The position numbers were made by a program, and so were the translations under genes. Positions 26,174 to 34,357 of a DNA stretch of 64,000 nucleotides are shown in pieces. Every line of letters starts with the position of its first letter. Position 1 is the first letter of the stretch. The DNA comes from Phaeospirillum tilakii (GTDB lineage Bacteria; Pseudomonadota; Alphaproteobacteria; Rhodospirillales; Magnetospirillaceae): the NCBI RefSeq assembly GCF_042683125.1, contig NZ_JBHUIY010000009.1, positions 1 to 64,000 on the forward strand, read 5' to 3'. The notes beneath the pieces are model-generated. The model searched no databases and had not been told where the DNA came from. It was given only the letters and a program-made list of their open reading frames with translations.

Positions 26174-26347
26174 CTAGTGGGGCCCGCCCGAGATCTGGGT
26201 GATTTCGTCCTTGATCTGCAACTTTTTGCGTTTGAGGTCATGGAGATGAGCATTGTCGGGGACGGGGCGGCGGCCTTCCGCCTCGATCGCGGTTTCCAGA
26301 GCCGCGTGCCTGGCCTTCAGCGCTTCAATACGGTCATGGACGCTCAT
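26174..26347 (-). CDS. Small YdcH/DUF465 family protein
   Basis: A 57-residue protein starting MSVHDRIEALKARHAALE and continuing with DLKRKKLQIKDEITQI, a short helical hairpin typical of DUF465. A strong AGGAGGG ribosome site sits just upstream of the ATG, and the stop is TAG at 26174-26176. Such proteins are common in alphaproteobacteria; the function is unknown. It is divergent from ubiX, with 148 bases between. Confidence 0.85.
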   Translation of the reverse strand: MSVHDRIEALKARHAALETAIEAEGRRPVPDNAHLHDLKRKKLQIKDEITQISGGPH

Positions 26348-26495
26348 CTAGGGCCCTCCTTTAAGGTGGAGACCGGAAAAGCTTATTCCCCACCCGAGCC
26401 CGTTGTCAGCAGGGAAATTGCCCTCTGGGCGCCTCAGGGCTAATCTTCTTCACCAGGGTCGAGGACCCCCTCCCTTCGCGACAGGAACATTCACC

Positions 26496-27083
26496 GTGAC
26501 TCCCCCCCCCTCGCGCCTGATCGTCGGCATCAGCGGCGCTTCCGGTTCGGTCTACGGCATTCGTATTCTCCAGATGCTGCGGCGGATCGGCGTCGAATCC
26601 CATCTGGTGATGAGCCGCGCCGCCGAGATCACCCTCGGCTACGAGGGTCCGCTGACCCCGGCCGAGCTGCGCGCCCTGGCCGACCATTGCTACCCCATCG
26701 ACGCGATCGGCGCCGCCCCCGCCTCGGGCTCGTTCCGCACCCTCGGGATGATCGTCGCCCCCTGCTCGATCCGCACCATGAGCGAGATCGCCACCGGGGT
26801 GACCGCCTCGCTGCTGACCCGCGCCGCCGACGTCACCCTCAAGGAACGGCGCCGGCTGGTGCTGATGGTGCGCGAAACCCCGCTGCATGCCGGCCATCTG
26901 CGCACCATGCTCAACCTGACCGAGATGGGGGCGGTGATCGCTCCGCCGGTGCCCGGCTTCTATGCCCGCCCCACCAGCCTTGACGATCTGGTCGAGCACA
27001 CCGCCGGGCGGGCGCTCGACCTGTTCGGGCTCGATTGCGGCACCCTGCGCCGCTGGGGCGAGCCGCCCGCCGGCGAGGGCTGA
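26496..27083 (+). CDS. ubiX: Flavin prenyltransferase UbiX
   Basis: A 195-residue flavoprotein-fold enzyme that prenylates FMN to make the cofactor of UbiD-type decarboxylases, used in ubiquinone synthesis and aryl-acid decarboxylation. Seen: VGISGASGSVYGIRIL, VAPCSIRTMSEIATG, RETPLHAGHLRTM and PPVPGFYARP. The GTG at 26496 is preferred over upstream open frame because of the AGGAA site and family start. No ubiD gene is in the window. Confidence 0.94.
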   Translation: MTPPPSRLIVGISGASGSVYGIRILQMLRRIGVESHLVMSRAAEITLGYEGPLTPAELRALADHCYPIDAIGAAPASGSFRTLGMIVAPCSIRTMSEIATGVTASLLTRAADVTLKERRRLVLMVRETPLHAGHLRTMLNLTEMGAVIAPPVPGFYARPTSLDDLVEHTAGRALDLFGLDCGTLRRWGEPPAGEG

Positions 27084-27224
27084 CCCCCCGCCCCCTACCT
27101 TCGGCGGGATCGTCCTGGCGGAAGGGTCGTGCTTGCCGGCCGCATTCTTATATGATAAAAACCTAATTTAGATGATGCCGCAGGAAATGGCGGCCGCTCA
27201 CCTGACCGCAACGAGGAGAACGAG

Positions 27225-27404
27225 ATGGAACAGAATGTCGGCGGCATCGACCGCGTGGTGCGCCTGATCGCCGGGGCCGCCCTGATCGGCCTGTCGGTGG
27301 CCGGGGTGATCGGCTGGTGGGGCTGGCTCGGGGTGGTTCCGATCCTCGGCGCCCTGGTCGGCTGGTGCCCGGTCTACCGCCTGCTCGGCATCAAGACCAA
27401 CTGA
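27225..27404 (+). CDS. Small DUF2892 membrane protein
   Basis: A 59-residue protein: MEQNVGGIDRVVRLIAG followed by two short hydrophobic helices and the end GWCPVYRLLGIKTN, the DUF2892 pattern also seen at the end of some rhodanese proteins. ATG follows AGGAG. An A+T-rich stretch at 27147-27175, unusual here, probably holds its promoter. A strong hairpin follows the stop. Function unknown. Confidence 0.85.
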   Translation: MEQNVGGIDRVVRLIAGAALIGLSVAGVIGWWGWLGVVPILGALVGWCPVYRLLGIKTN

Positions 27405-27411
27405 GCGCCCC

Positions 27412-27445
27412 GGCGCCCTTCCCGCTCCGGGCCGGGAAGGGCGCC
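27412..27445. terminator. 13-bp hairpin after DUF2892 gene
   Basis: GGCGCCCTTCCCG (27412-27424) pairs perfectly with CGGGAAGGGCGCC (27433-27445), starting 8 bases past the stop. No T run follows. Confidence 0.55.
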
Positions 27446-27498
27446 AGGAAACCGCGACGCGATTATGAGAGGCTGTCCATTCCCCGGGACGGGCGGGA

Positions 27499-29046
27499 AT
27501 GGTACCGTCCGCCCCCCTGCCCCTACCCCGGCCCGCCCGCCCGATGCCCTGCCCCGCCGCCCCCGTCTCCACCGCCGCCGCCCCGCTGCCGTCGCCGGCG
27601 CTGCGCTGGCTGATCTATGTCATCGCCGCGATCGGCTTCGCCTTCGACACCTACGAACTGCTGATGCTGTCGCTGATCGTGCGGCCGGCGCTGCATGATC
27701 TGGCCGGGCTGACCCCCGGTTCGGCGGCGTTCTCGCTGTGGCTCAGCCTGCTGTTCTACCTGCCGGCGGTGTGCGGCGGGATCTTCGGCCTGCTCGGCGG
27801 CACCCTGATCGACCGGATCGGGCGCAAGCGGGTGCTGACCCTCAGCATCCTGCTCTATGCCCTCGCCTCCTTCGCCAGCGGCTTCTCGACCAGCCTGCCG
27901 ATGCTGCTGGCGCTGCGCTGTCTGGTGTTCATCGGCTTCTGCGTCGAATTCGTCGCGGCGGTGGCGTGGCTGGCCGAGCTGTTCCCCGAACACCGCAAGC
28001 GGGAAAGCGTGCTCGGCATCACCCAGACCTTCTCCTCGCTGGGGGCGCTGATGCTGGCGCTGGTCAGCGGGGTGATCACCGCCTGGGCGGCGGCGCAGCC
28101 GGGACCGCTGGCGTTCGGGCTGACCCTGCCGGCGGTGGCGCTGCCGCCGGTGGTGCTGCCCGACATGCTGGGCTGGCTCGGCCCGATCGAGAATCCCCGG
28201 GCCGGCTGGCGCTACACCCTGATGTCGGGGGTGATTCCGGCGCTGCCGCTGATCCTGGTGCGGCCGTGGCTGCCGGAATCGCCGCTGTGGCGGGACCGCC
28301 ACCGCGCCGGCACCCTGCCCCGCCCCAAACTGTCCGCTTTGTTCGCGCCGGATCTGCGCCGCACCACCCTGGTCACCGCGCTGATGGTGACGCTGAGCTT
28401 CGTGATTTCCTTCGCCGCCGTGCAGCAGATGCCGCAACTGGTGCCGGGCCTGCCCGATGTCCGCGCCGAGGTGGCCCAGGCCCAGGCCCAGGCCGAGGCG
28501 GCCGGCCGCCACGAGCCGCCGCGCCGGATCGCCGCCCCGATCGAGGAGGGCGCCACCGCCGAGGTGATGAAGGGCCAGGGCCTGGGCAGCATTTGCAGCC
28601 GGATCGCCTTCGTCGCCCTGACCCTGCTGATCCTCGGCCGCCAGCGCCTGCTGCGGCTGTTGCTGGTGCCGGGGCTGGTGCTGATGCCGGTCAGTTTCGG
28701 CTGGCTGATGCTCGACAGCGTGCCGGCCGCCCAGGCCGGGGCGTTCCTGGTCTCGCTGCTGGTGGTGGCCCAGTTCAGCTATTGGGGCAATTACCTGCCC
28801 CGGGTGTTTCCGCTGCATCTGCGCGGCACCGGGGAAAGCTTCGCCATCAATGTCGGCGGGCGGATGTGCGGCGCGGCCTTCATCGGGCTCAGTCAGGCGC
28901 TCGCCTACTGGCTGCCGGTCGGCGACGACCCGGTGGTGCGGCTGTCCTATGCCATCGGCATCGTCGCCACCCTGGCCTATCTGGCCAATCTGGCGATGTC
29001 GTTCCGCCTGCCCGAGCCGGCGGTCGGCCAGGATCTGTCGCGCTGA
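27499..29046 (+). CDS. MFS transporter, metabolite:H+ symporter type
   Basis: A 515-residue carrier with about twelve membrane helices. The MFS loop motif is GGTLIDRIGRKRV and the segment AELFPEHRKRESVLGI follows helix 4. Two unusual inserts are present: an extra periplasmic-like stretch near residues 195-235, and a polar Ala/Gln-rich stretch near 325-360 (AQAQAQAEAAGRHEPP). Substrate unknown; the AMP ligase that converges on it may act on the same compound. ATG 27499 has a GGGCGGGA site; ATG 27544 is an alternative. Confidence 0.85.
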   Translation: MVPSAPLPLPRPARPMPCPAAPVSTAAAPLPSPALRWLIYVIAAIGFAFDTYELLMLSLIVRPALHDLAGLTPGSAAFSLWLSLLFYLPAVCGGIFGLLGGTLIDRIGRKRVLTLSILLYALASFASGFSTSLPMLLALRCLVFIGFCVEFVAAVAWLAELFPEHRKRESVLGITQTFSSLGALMLALVSGVITAWAAAQPGPLAFGLTLPAVALPPVVLPDMLGWLGPIENPRAGWRYTLMSGVIPALPLILVRPWLPESPLWRDRHRAGTLPRPKLSALFAPDLRRTTLVTALMVTLSFVISFAAVQQMPQLVPGLPDVRAEVAQAQAQAEAAGRHEPPRRIAAPIEEGATAEVMKGQGLGSICSRIAFVALTLLILGRQRLLRLLLVPGLVLMPVSFGWLMLDSVPAAQAGAFLVSLLVVAQFSYWGNYLPRVFPLHLRGTGESFAINVGGRMCGAAFIGLSQALAYWLPVGDDPVVRLSYAIGIVATLAYLANLAMSFRLPEPAVGQDLSR

Positions 29047-29074
29047 GGCCCGGGAGGCGGCGCCCCCACCCCGC

Positions 29075-30601
29075 TCAGGCCAGCGTCGGACGGGCCTGTT
29101 CGGCCAGCGCCCGCAACTGGCGGGGATCGACCTTGCCCTGCGGGGTGGTCGGCCAGCTTTCGACCGCCAGGAATCCGGCCGGAATCGAGTCACGATCGAC
29201 CCGCGCCGCCACCCAATCGTGCAGCCGGGCGGCGGCCGGGGCCTCGGCGCCGGGATGCAGCCGGTAGAACGCCACCGGGAGCTGCCCCTCGACCGGATCG
29301 GGCAGCCCGACCAGCCGGGCCTCGGCGATGGCGGGATGGGCGGTCAGCGCCTCGATCACCTGGACCGAGGCGACGTTGACGGCGTTGCGGACGATCATCT
29401 CGTTGGCGCGGCCGACGAACCACAGGCAGCCGGTCTCGTCGCGCCGCATCAGGTCCTGGGTGTCGAGCCAGCCGGTGGCGAGGGCGCGGTGGGTGCGCAG
29501 GGTGTCGTTCCAGTAGCCGACCATCATCGTCGGGGAGCGCACCTGGGCGCGGCCGATTCCGCCGGGCGGCACCGGCCGCCCGGCCTCGTCAACCAGCCGC
29601 ACCTCGACCCCGGGCAGCGGCCAGCCGATCGCGCCGTCGCAATCGGGGCTGGAGGGGCGCGGAATGAAGATGGTGCCCACCTCGGTCATGCCGAACAAAG
29701 CGAGCAGCTTCCGGCCGGTCACGGCACGGGCGCGGCGGTGCAGATCGAGGCTGGAGCGGTCACCGCCGCAGATGGTGTAGCGCAGGCGGGCATGGTCGAG
29801 ACGGTCGGCGCCCGGCTCGGCGAGGATCCGGCTGGCATAGGCCGGCATCAGCAGAAAGAAGGTCGGCCGGGCCTGGGCGTAGATCCGCCAGAACACCTCC
29901 GGCGCCGGCCGCTCGGCCAGCCACACCGTCCCCCCCACCCGCAGCATCGCCAGCACCTGGGTCACCAGCCCGACCGGCCGGGCGGCGGAGAACACCAGCA
30001 GGGCGACGTCGTCCGCCCCCAGCTCCATTTCCCGCACGAACCCCTCGGTGCGCGCCGCCAGCCGGGCCTGGCTGTGGACGACGCCCTTCGGCTCGCCGGT
30101 GGTGCCCGAGGTGAACACGATCAGCGCCAGCGGATCGGGCTCGTCCGGCACCGGCACGGCGGAGACCTCGCCGGCGAGCAGATCGGCGAACCGGTGCCGC
30201 CCCGGCCCGGGATCGTCCGCGCCGGTGAGGATCTCGACCTCCAGCCCGGCCGCGCCCACCGCCGGCAGCCGCGCCAGCAGCGCGGGCGCCGCCACCAGCC
30301 CGCGCGCCCGGGTGGCGGCCAGGAACGCGGCGATCTGCGGCGGGGCATATTCGGAGCTGAGCGCCACCAGCACCAGCCCGGCCCGCCATGCGGCCAGGAT
30401 GGCCACCACCAGGTCGATCCCGTTGGGCAGCAGCAGCGCCAGCCGGTCGCCCGGCGCCAGCCCGCGCGCCGCCAGCCCGGCGGCCACCGCGCCGACCATC
30501 GCGTCAAGCTGGCGATAGGACAGCGTTTCGGTCTCCGTCCGCAGCGCGATCCGATCGGGACCGGCGGCGAAAACGGGCTGCAACATCTGATCGATCCGCA
30601 C
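29075..30601 (-). CDS. AMP-forming acyl-CoA ligase, substrate unknown
   Basis: A 508-residue ANL-family ligase. ATP loop FTSGTTGEPKGVVHS, aromatic-motif FGMTEVGTIF, WLDTQDLMRRDE and the C-terminal Lys in TPQGKVDPRQLR are seen. The hinge segment reads GRANEMIVRNAVNV. The GTG at 30601 is chosen for AGGAG eight bases upstream; MLQPVF at 30586 is an alternative. It converges on the MFS gene and is separated from the CheB-CheR kinase gene by repeat copy 3. Confidence 0.85.
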   Translation of the reverse strand: MRIDQMLQPVFAAGPDRIALRTETETLSYRQLDAMVGAVAAGLAARGLAPGDRLALLLPNGIDLVVAILAAWRAGLVLVALSSEYAPPQIAAFLAATRARGLVAAPALLARLPAVGAAGLEVEILTGADDPGPGRHRFADLLAGEVSAVPVPDEPDPLALIVFTSGTTGEPKGVVHSQARLAARTEGFVREMELGADDVALLVFSAARPVGLVTQVLAMLRVGGTVWLAERPAPEVFWRIYAQARPTFFLLMPAYASRILAEPGADRLDHARLRYTICGGDRSSLDLHRRARAVTGRKLLALFGMTEVGTIFIPRPSSPDCDGAIGWPLPGVEVRLVDEAGRPVPPGGIGRAQVRSPTMMVGYWNDTLRTHRALATGWLDTQDLMRRDETGCLWFVGRANEMIVRNAVNVASVQVIEALTAHPAIAEARLVGLPDPVEGQLPVAFYRLHPGAEAPAAARLHDWVAARVDRDSIPAGFLAVESWPTTPQGKVDPRQLRALAEQARPTLA

Positions 30602-30620
30602 CGGACGGACTCCTGAAAAA

Positions 30621-30784
30621 AGCGGGCTCCGCCCGCACCCGCCAAGGGCCGCAAGGCCCTTGGATCCCGTTCCTTGTTCTACGCGCAACAAACGCCCGCG
30701 CCCAGGTGGAAAGGCGCCGGATCACCCGACCATCGAGGGGATCCAAGGGTCCCCGGCCCTTGGCGGGGGCGGGCGGAGCCCGCT
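30621..30784. repeat. Full-length bipartite hairpin repeat, copy 3 (164 bp)
   Basis: Ends AGCGGGCT and AGCCCGCT; core in the opposite sense to copies 1 and 2 (ACGCGCAACAAACGCCCGCG, then GGAAAGGCGCCGG, then ACCCGACCATCGAG). Both ends run outward into T tracts: on the plus strand GCTTTTTCC on the right, on the minus strand GCTTTTTT on the left. It therefore looks like a two-way terminator between two genes of the same strand. Confidence 0.88.
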
Positions 30785-30792
30785 TTTTCCCG

Positions 30793-33700
30793 TCAGCCGC
30801 GCGGCACCAGCCGCTCGGCGGGGAAGCGGACGGTGACGGTGGTGCCCTTGCCCTCGACGCTGTCGATGGTCAGGGTGCCGCCATGCAGTTCGATCAGCGA
30901 CTTGGAGATCGGCAGGCCGAGACCGACCCCTTCCCGCTCGCGCACGGTGCGCAGCCCGCCCTGTTCGAACGGCATCAGCACCCGGGCCAGATCGGCCGCC
31001 TTGATGCCGATGCCGGTATCGGCCACCGCGATCACCAGCCCGGTGCCGGGCTCGACCCGGGCGGCCACCGTCACCGTCCCCCCCGGCTGGGTGAATTTGA
31101 GGGCGTTGCCGATCAGGTTGAACAGCACCCGCTGCACCGCGGTCAGGTCGCCATGCAGCCAGGGCAGATCGGGGGCCAGCTCGCCCGCCAGCCGGATGTC
31201 GCGCCGTTCCGCCTGGGGCGACATCAGGCGCAGGGTGGCGGTGATCACCTCGCCGATCCGCACCGTGCCCTCGTGCAGGATGGTGCGGCCGGCCTCGATC
31301 ACCGACATGTCGAGCACTTGGCTGATCAGCGACAGCAGATGCTGGCCGCTGTCGACGATGATGTTGGCATATTCGCGATAGCGTTCGTCGCCGAGCCGCC
31401 CCCACATCTCGTCGGCCATCAACTGGGCGAAGCCGAGCACCGCGTTGAGCGGGGTGCGCAGTTCGTGGCTCATGTTGGCGAGGAATTCGGACTTGGCGTT
31501 GTTGGCCGCCTCGGCCGCCTCCTTGGCCTCGCGCAGGGCGTCCTGGGTGACCCGCAGCGAGGCGATGGTCGCCTCCAGCTCGCGCTGGGTGGTGCGCAGC
31601 TCGGTCTCGTCGATGAAGCTCATGATCGAGCCGGCGGTCTGCTCGCGCAGGTCGCGATAGGGATAGACCCCCATCCGGTAGACCTTGCCGTCGACCTCGA
31701 TGATCTCCTCGTGCGAGGCGTTGCTGGCGATCACCGTCACCAGCAGCGCCTTGAGGTCGCGGACGTGGAACTGGCTGGGCACGGCGGTGATCAACTGGCC
31801 GGCATCGGACGGCAGCAGCCCGAACATCCGCGCCGCCTGGGGAGTGAAGCGGGTGATGCGCAGCGCCCGATCAACCACCAGCAGCGGGAAGCCGATATTG
31901 TCCTGGATGTTTTGCAGGTCGGCGTTGGCCCCGGCCAGTTCGGCGGTGCGGACCTGGAGTTCCTGATTGACGGTGGTCAGTTCCTCGTTGGTCGATTGCA
32001 GTTCCTCGTTCGAGGTTTCCAGCTCCTCGTTGGAGGATTGCAGTTCCTCGTTGGCGGCCTGGAGTTCCTCGTTGAGGGCCTGGAGTTCCTCGTTCGAGGT
32101 CTCCAGTTCCTCGACCACGGTCTGGAGATGCTCGCGGGTGGCGGTCAGTTCCTGTTCCAGCTCGATCAGCCGGGCCTCGTTGGTCGAGGGCGGCAGCGAT
32201 TCGCCCTCCCCCTCCACCGGCAGGTCGAGCTTCTCGCAACTGACCAGGAACAGCGGCTCGCGCCCGGCCTCGACCCCCAGCGCGCGCACCACCAGCCGGC
32301 AGCAGGCCTCGCCGTCGCGCAGCTTGAGCTGCCGCTTGGGCCCCATCGCCGCCGCGCCCTTCTCGCGGGCATGGTGGATCAGGGCGCGCAGGTCGATGCG
32401 GAAATCCTCGGCGATCAGCTTGCCGAGATTCTGGTTGGGCCGGCCCTGGGGGAAACGGACGAAGGTATCGACGTCGCCGTGATAGAACAGGATGTCGAGA
32501 TTCTCGTTGACCGCGACGCTGGGCGGCATGCAGGTGGCGACGAAGCCGTCGCGGACGATCGTCTCGATCGAGCCGGCCCCGGCGGCGCGCTCGGCCTCGC
32601 CATTTTCCGGCGCCTTGAGGCGGAAGGCGCCGAACACCGGGTTGGTCGAACGCGGCGCCACCATCCGTTTCTGGAAGATCTTGGCGGTCGGCTTGACGGC
32701 GCGGAACAGATCGGCGCAATGGCCGACCGATTCCGACTTGCCGAGGAACAGATAGCCCTGGGACCCCAGGGCATAATGGAACATCTGAAAGATGCGGTCC
32801 TGAAGGTCGGCGTTGAAATAGATCAGCACGTTGCGGCAACTGATCAGATCGACCTTGACGAAGGGCGGATCCTTGATCAGGTCCTGGCGGGCGAACACCA
32901 CCATCTCGCGGATCGGCTTCTTGACCTGATAGCTCTGCCCCATCGCGTCGAAATGACGCGCCAGCGTGGTCTTGTCGAGGCTTTCGACCGTGGTGGCGGA
33001 ATAGGCCCCCTTGCGGGCGTGGCGCATCGCGTCGAGGTCGATGTCGGTGGCGAACACCTGGATCTTGTACTGATTGAGGGTCTCGCCCAGCAGATCCGAC
33101 AGCAGCATGGCGAAGGAATAGGCCTCCTCGCCGGTGGCGCAGGCCGGAATCCAGATGCGGATCGCGTCGCCCGGCTTCTTGGCCGCCACCAGCTCGCCCA
33201 GGGTGGCGCGGATGTCCTCGAACGCCTTGGTGTCGCGGAAGAACGAGGTGACCGAGATCAGGATGTCCTTGCACAGCAGGTCGAGTTCGCCCGGATGGTG
33301 GCGGACGAATTCGAGATAGGCATCGAGCGTTTCGATCCGGTTGGCGGCCATCCGCCGTTCCAGCCGGCGGCGGACGGTGTTGGCCTTGTATTGGGTGAAA
33401 TCGACCTCGGTGCGCTTGCGCACCAGCAGGAAGATCTCGTTGATGGTGTCGCGGGTTTCGGTCTGTTCCGATTTCTGCGCCACCACCGGGCGGGGAAAGC
33501 GCGAGATCGAGGCCAGTTCCGGCCCGATCGCGTCGGGCGGCATCACCAGATCGACGCAGCCGGAATCGATCGCCGCCTTGGGCATGCCGTCATATTTGGC
33601 GGTTTCCGGATCCTGGGCCACGGTCAGCCCGGCGCAGGCCTTGATCGCCCGCATGCCGTGGGCGCCGTCGCTGCCGGTGCCGGACAGGATCACCCCGATC

Positions 33701-34164
33701 GCCTGCTGGCCGAGATCCTCGGCCAGCGAGGAGAAGAACACGTCGACCGACGGCTTGGGCCCGAGCGGAGCCGAGGGCTCGCGCAGCCACAGGGTGGCGT
33801 TCTTGACCCGGACGTCCTTGTTGGGCGGGGTGATGTAGATGGTGTTGGGCGCCAGCACCAGCCCGTCCTTGATCTCCTCGACCGGCAGCTTGGTTTCGCG
33901 GCCGAGCAGCTGCACCATCATGCTGCGATATTGCGGCGACAGGTGCTGGACGATGACATAGGCCATGGTGGAGGATTGCGGCAGGTTGGCGACGAACGGC
34001 CGCAGCGCCTCGAGCCCGCCGGCCGAGGCGCCGATCCCGACCACGAACAGCTCGCCGCGCCGCCCGCGCACCCGGCGCCCCCCCGCCGCCGGAGAGGAGG
34101 AGGAAACGGCCGGGCCGCGTGGAAGCTTGGGCGCCGCAACTTCCTCTCTCGGCCGTTTGATCAT
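30793..34164 (-). CDS. CheB-CheR-PAS-histidine kinase fusion
   Basis: A 1123-residue signalling protein. Residues about 40-225: CheB methylesterase (GIGASAGG, VQHLSP, SGTGSDGAHGM). About 240-500: CheR methyltransferase (RRLERRMA, SVTSFFRD, IPACATGEEAYS, SCRNVLIYFN). About 660-746: a long coiled coil with repeats of the type NEELQ. About 750-860: PAS domain. Then HisKA with phospho-His in MSHELRTPLNAV (near 899) and a HATPase (DTGIGI, VGLGLPISKSLIE). The N-terminal receiver of normal CheB is missing. Such fusions are known; the signal is not. ATG at 34164 follows AAGGGGGA. Confidence 0.92.
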   Translation of the reverse strand: MIKRPREEVAAPKLPRGPAVSSSSPAAGGRRVRGRRGELFVVGIGASAGGLEALRPFVANLPQSSTMAYVIVQHLSPQYRSMMVQLLGRETKLPVEEIKDGLVLAPNTIYITPPNKDVRVKNATLWLREPSAPLGPKPSVDVFFSSLAEDLGQQAIGVILSGTGSDGAHGMRAIKACAGLTVAQDPETAKYDGMPKAAIDSGCVDLVMPPDAIGPELASISRFPRPVVAQKSEQTETRDTINEIFLLVRKRTEVDFTQYKANTVRRRLERRMAANRIETLDAYLEFVRHHPGELDLLCKDILISVTSFFRDTKAFEDIRATLGELVAAKKPGDAIRIWIPACATGEEAYSFAMLLSDLLGETLNQYKIQVFATDIDLDAMRHARKGAYSATTVESLDKTTLARHFDAMGQSYQVKKPIREMVVFARQDLIKDPPFVKVDLISCRNVLIYFNADLQDRIFQMFHYALGSQGYLFLGKSESVGHCADLFRAVKPTAKIFQKRMVAPRSTNPVFGAFRLKAPENGEAERAAGAGSIETIVRDGFVATCMPPSVAVNENLDILFYHGDVDTFVRFPQGRPNQNLGKLIAEDFRIDLRALIHHAREKGAAAMGPKRQLKLRDGEACCRLVVRALGVEAGREPLFLVSCEKLDLPVEGEGESLPPSTNEARLIELEQELTATREHLQTVVEELETSNEELQALNEELQAANEELQSSNEELETSNEELQSTNEELTTVNQELQVRTAELAGANADLQNIQDNIGFPLLVVDRALRITRFTPQAARMFGLLPSDAGQLITAVPSQFHVRDLKALLVTVIASNASHEEIIEVDGKVYRMGVYPYRDLREQTAGSIMSFIDETELRTTQRELEATIASLRVTQDALREAKEAAEAANNAKSEFLANMSHELRTPLNAVLGFAQLMADEMWGRLGDERYREYANIIVDSGQHLLSLISQVLDMSVIEAGRTILHEGTVRIGEVITATLRLMSPQAERRDIRLAGELAPDLPWLHGDLTAVQRVLFNLIGNALKFTQPGGTVTVAARVEPGTGLVIAVADTGIGIKAADLARVLMPFEQGGLRTVREREGVGLGLPISKSLIELHGGTLTIDSVEGKGTTVTVRFPAERLVPRG

Positions 34165-34357
34165 GAGTCCCCCTTGTCTGGAACCTAAACGGGAAGTTTC
34201 CTTTTCCCGCCCGGATTGGCCGTTTTTGACCCCCGGCCACACTCTACCGGAGCATTTCAGATCGCACCGGTTTTGTCTTCCCTGCCCGATGCGCCTATGT
34301 CATACAGTATATACGGATACGATGTCCCGCACGCTACGATCAGGCTAAGTTATAGTG
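34165..34357. promoter_or_regulatory. Divergent promoter region between two kinase genes
   Basis: This 193-base gap separates divergent signalling genes and is clearly more A+T-rich than its surroundings. It holds the palindrome GTATATAC (34307-34314); on the minus strand TATACT (34306-34311) matches a -10 box. Exact promoters cannot be fixed by eye. Confidence 0.4.

Noticed and set aside
26177..26443. Plus-strand 88-codon frame over the DUF465 gene
   Set aside because: The minus-strand frame has the strong ribosome site and matches a known family.
30388..34188. Plus-strand frame of 1266 codons opposite the CheB-CheR kinase fusion
   Set aside because: It mirrors the coding frame of a well-supported gene and has no recognisable domain.
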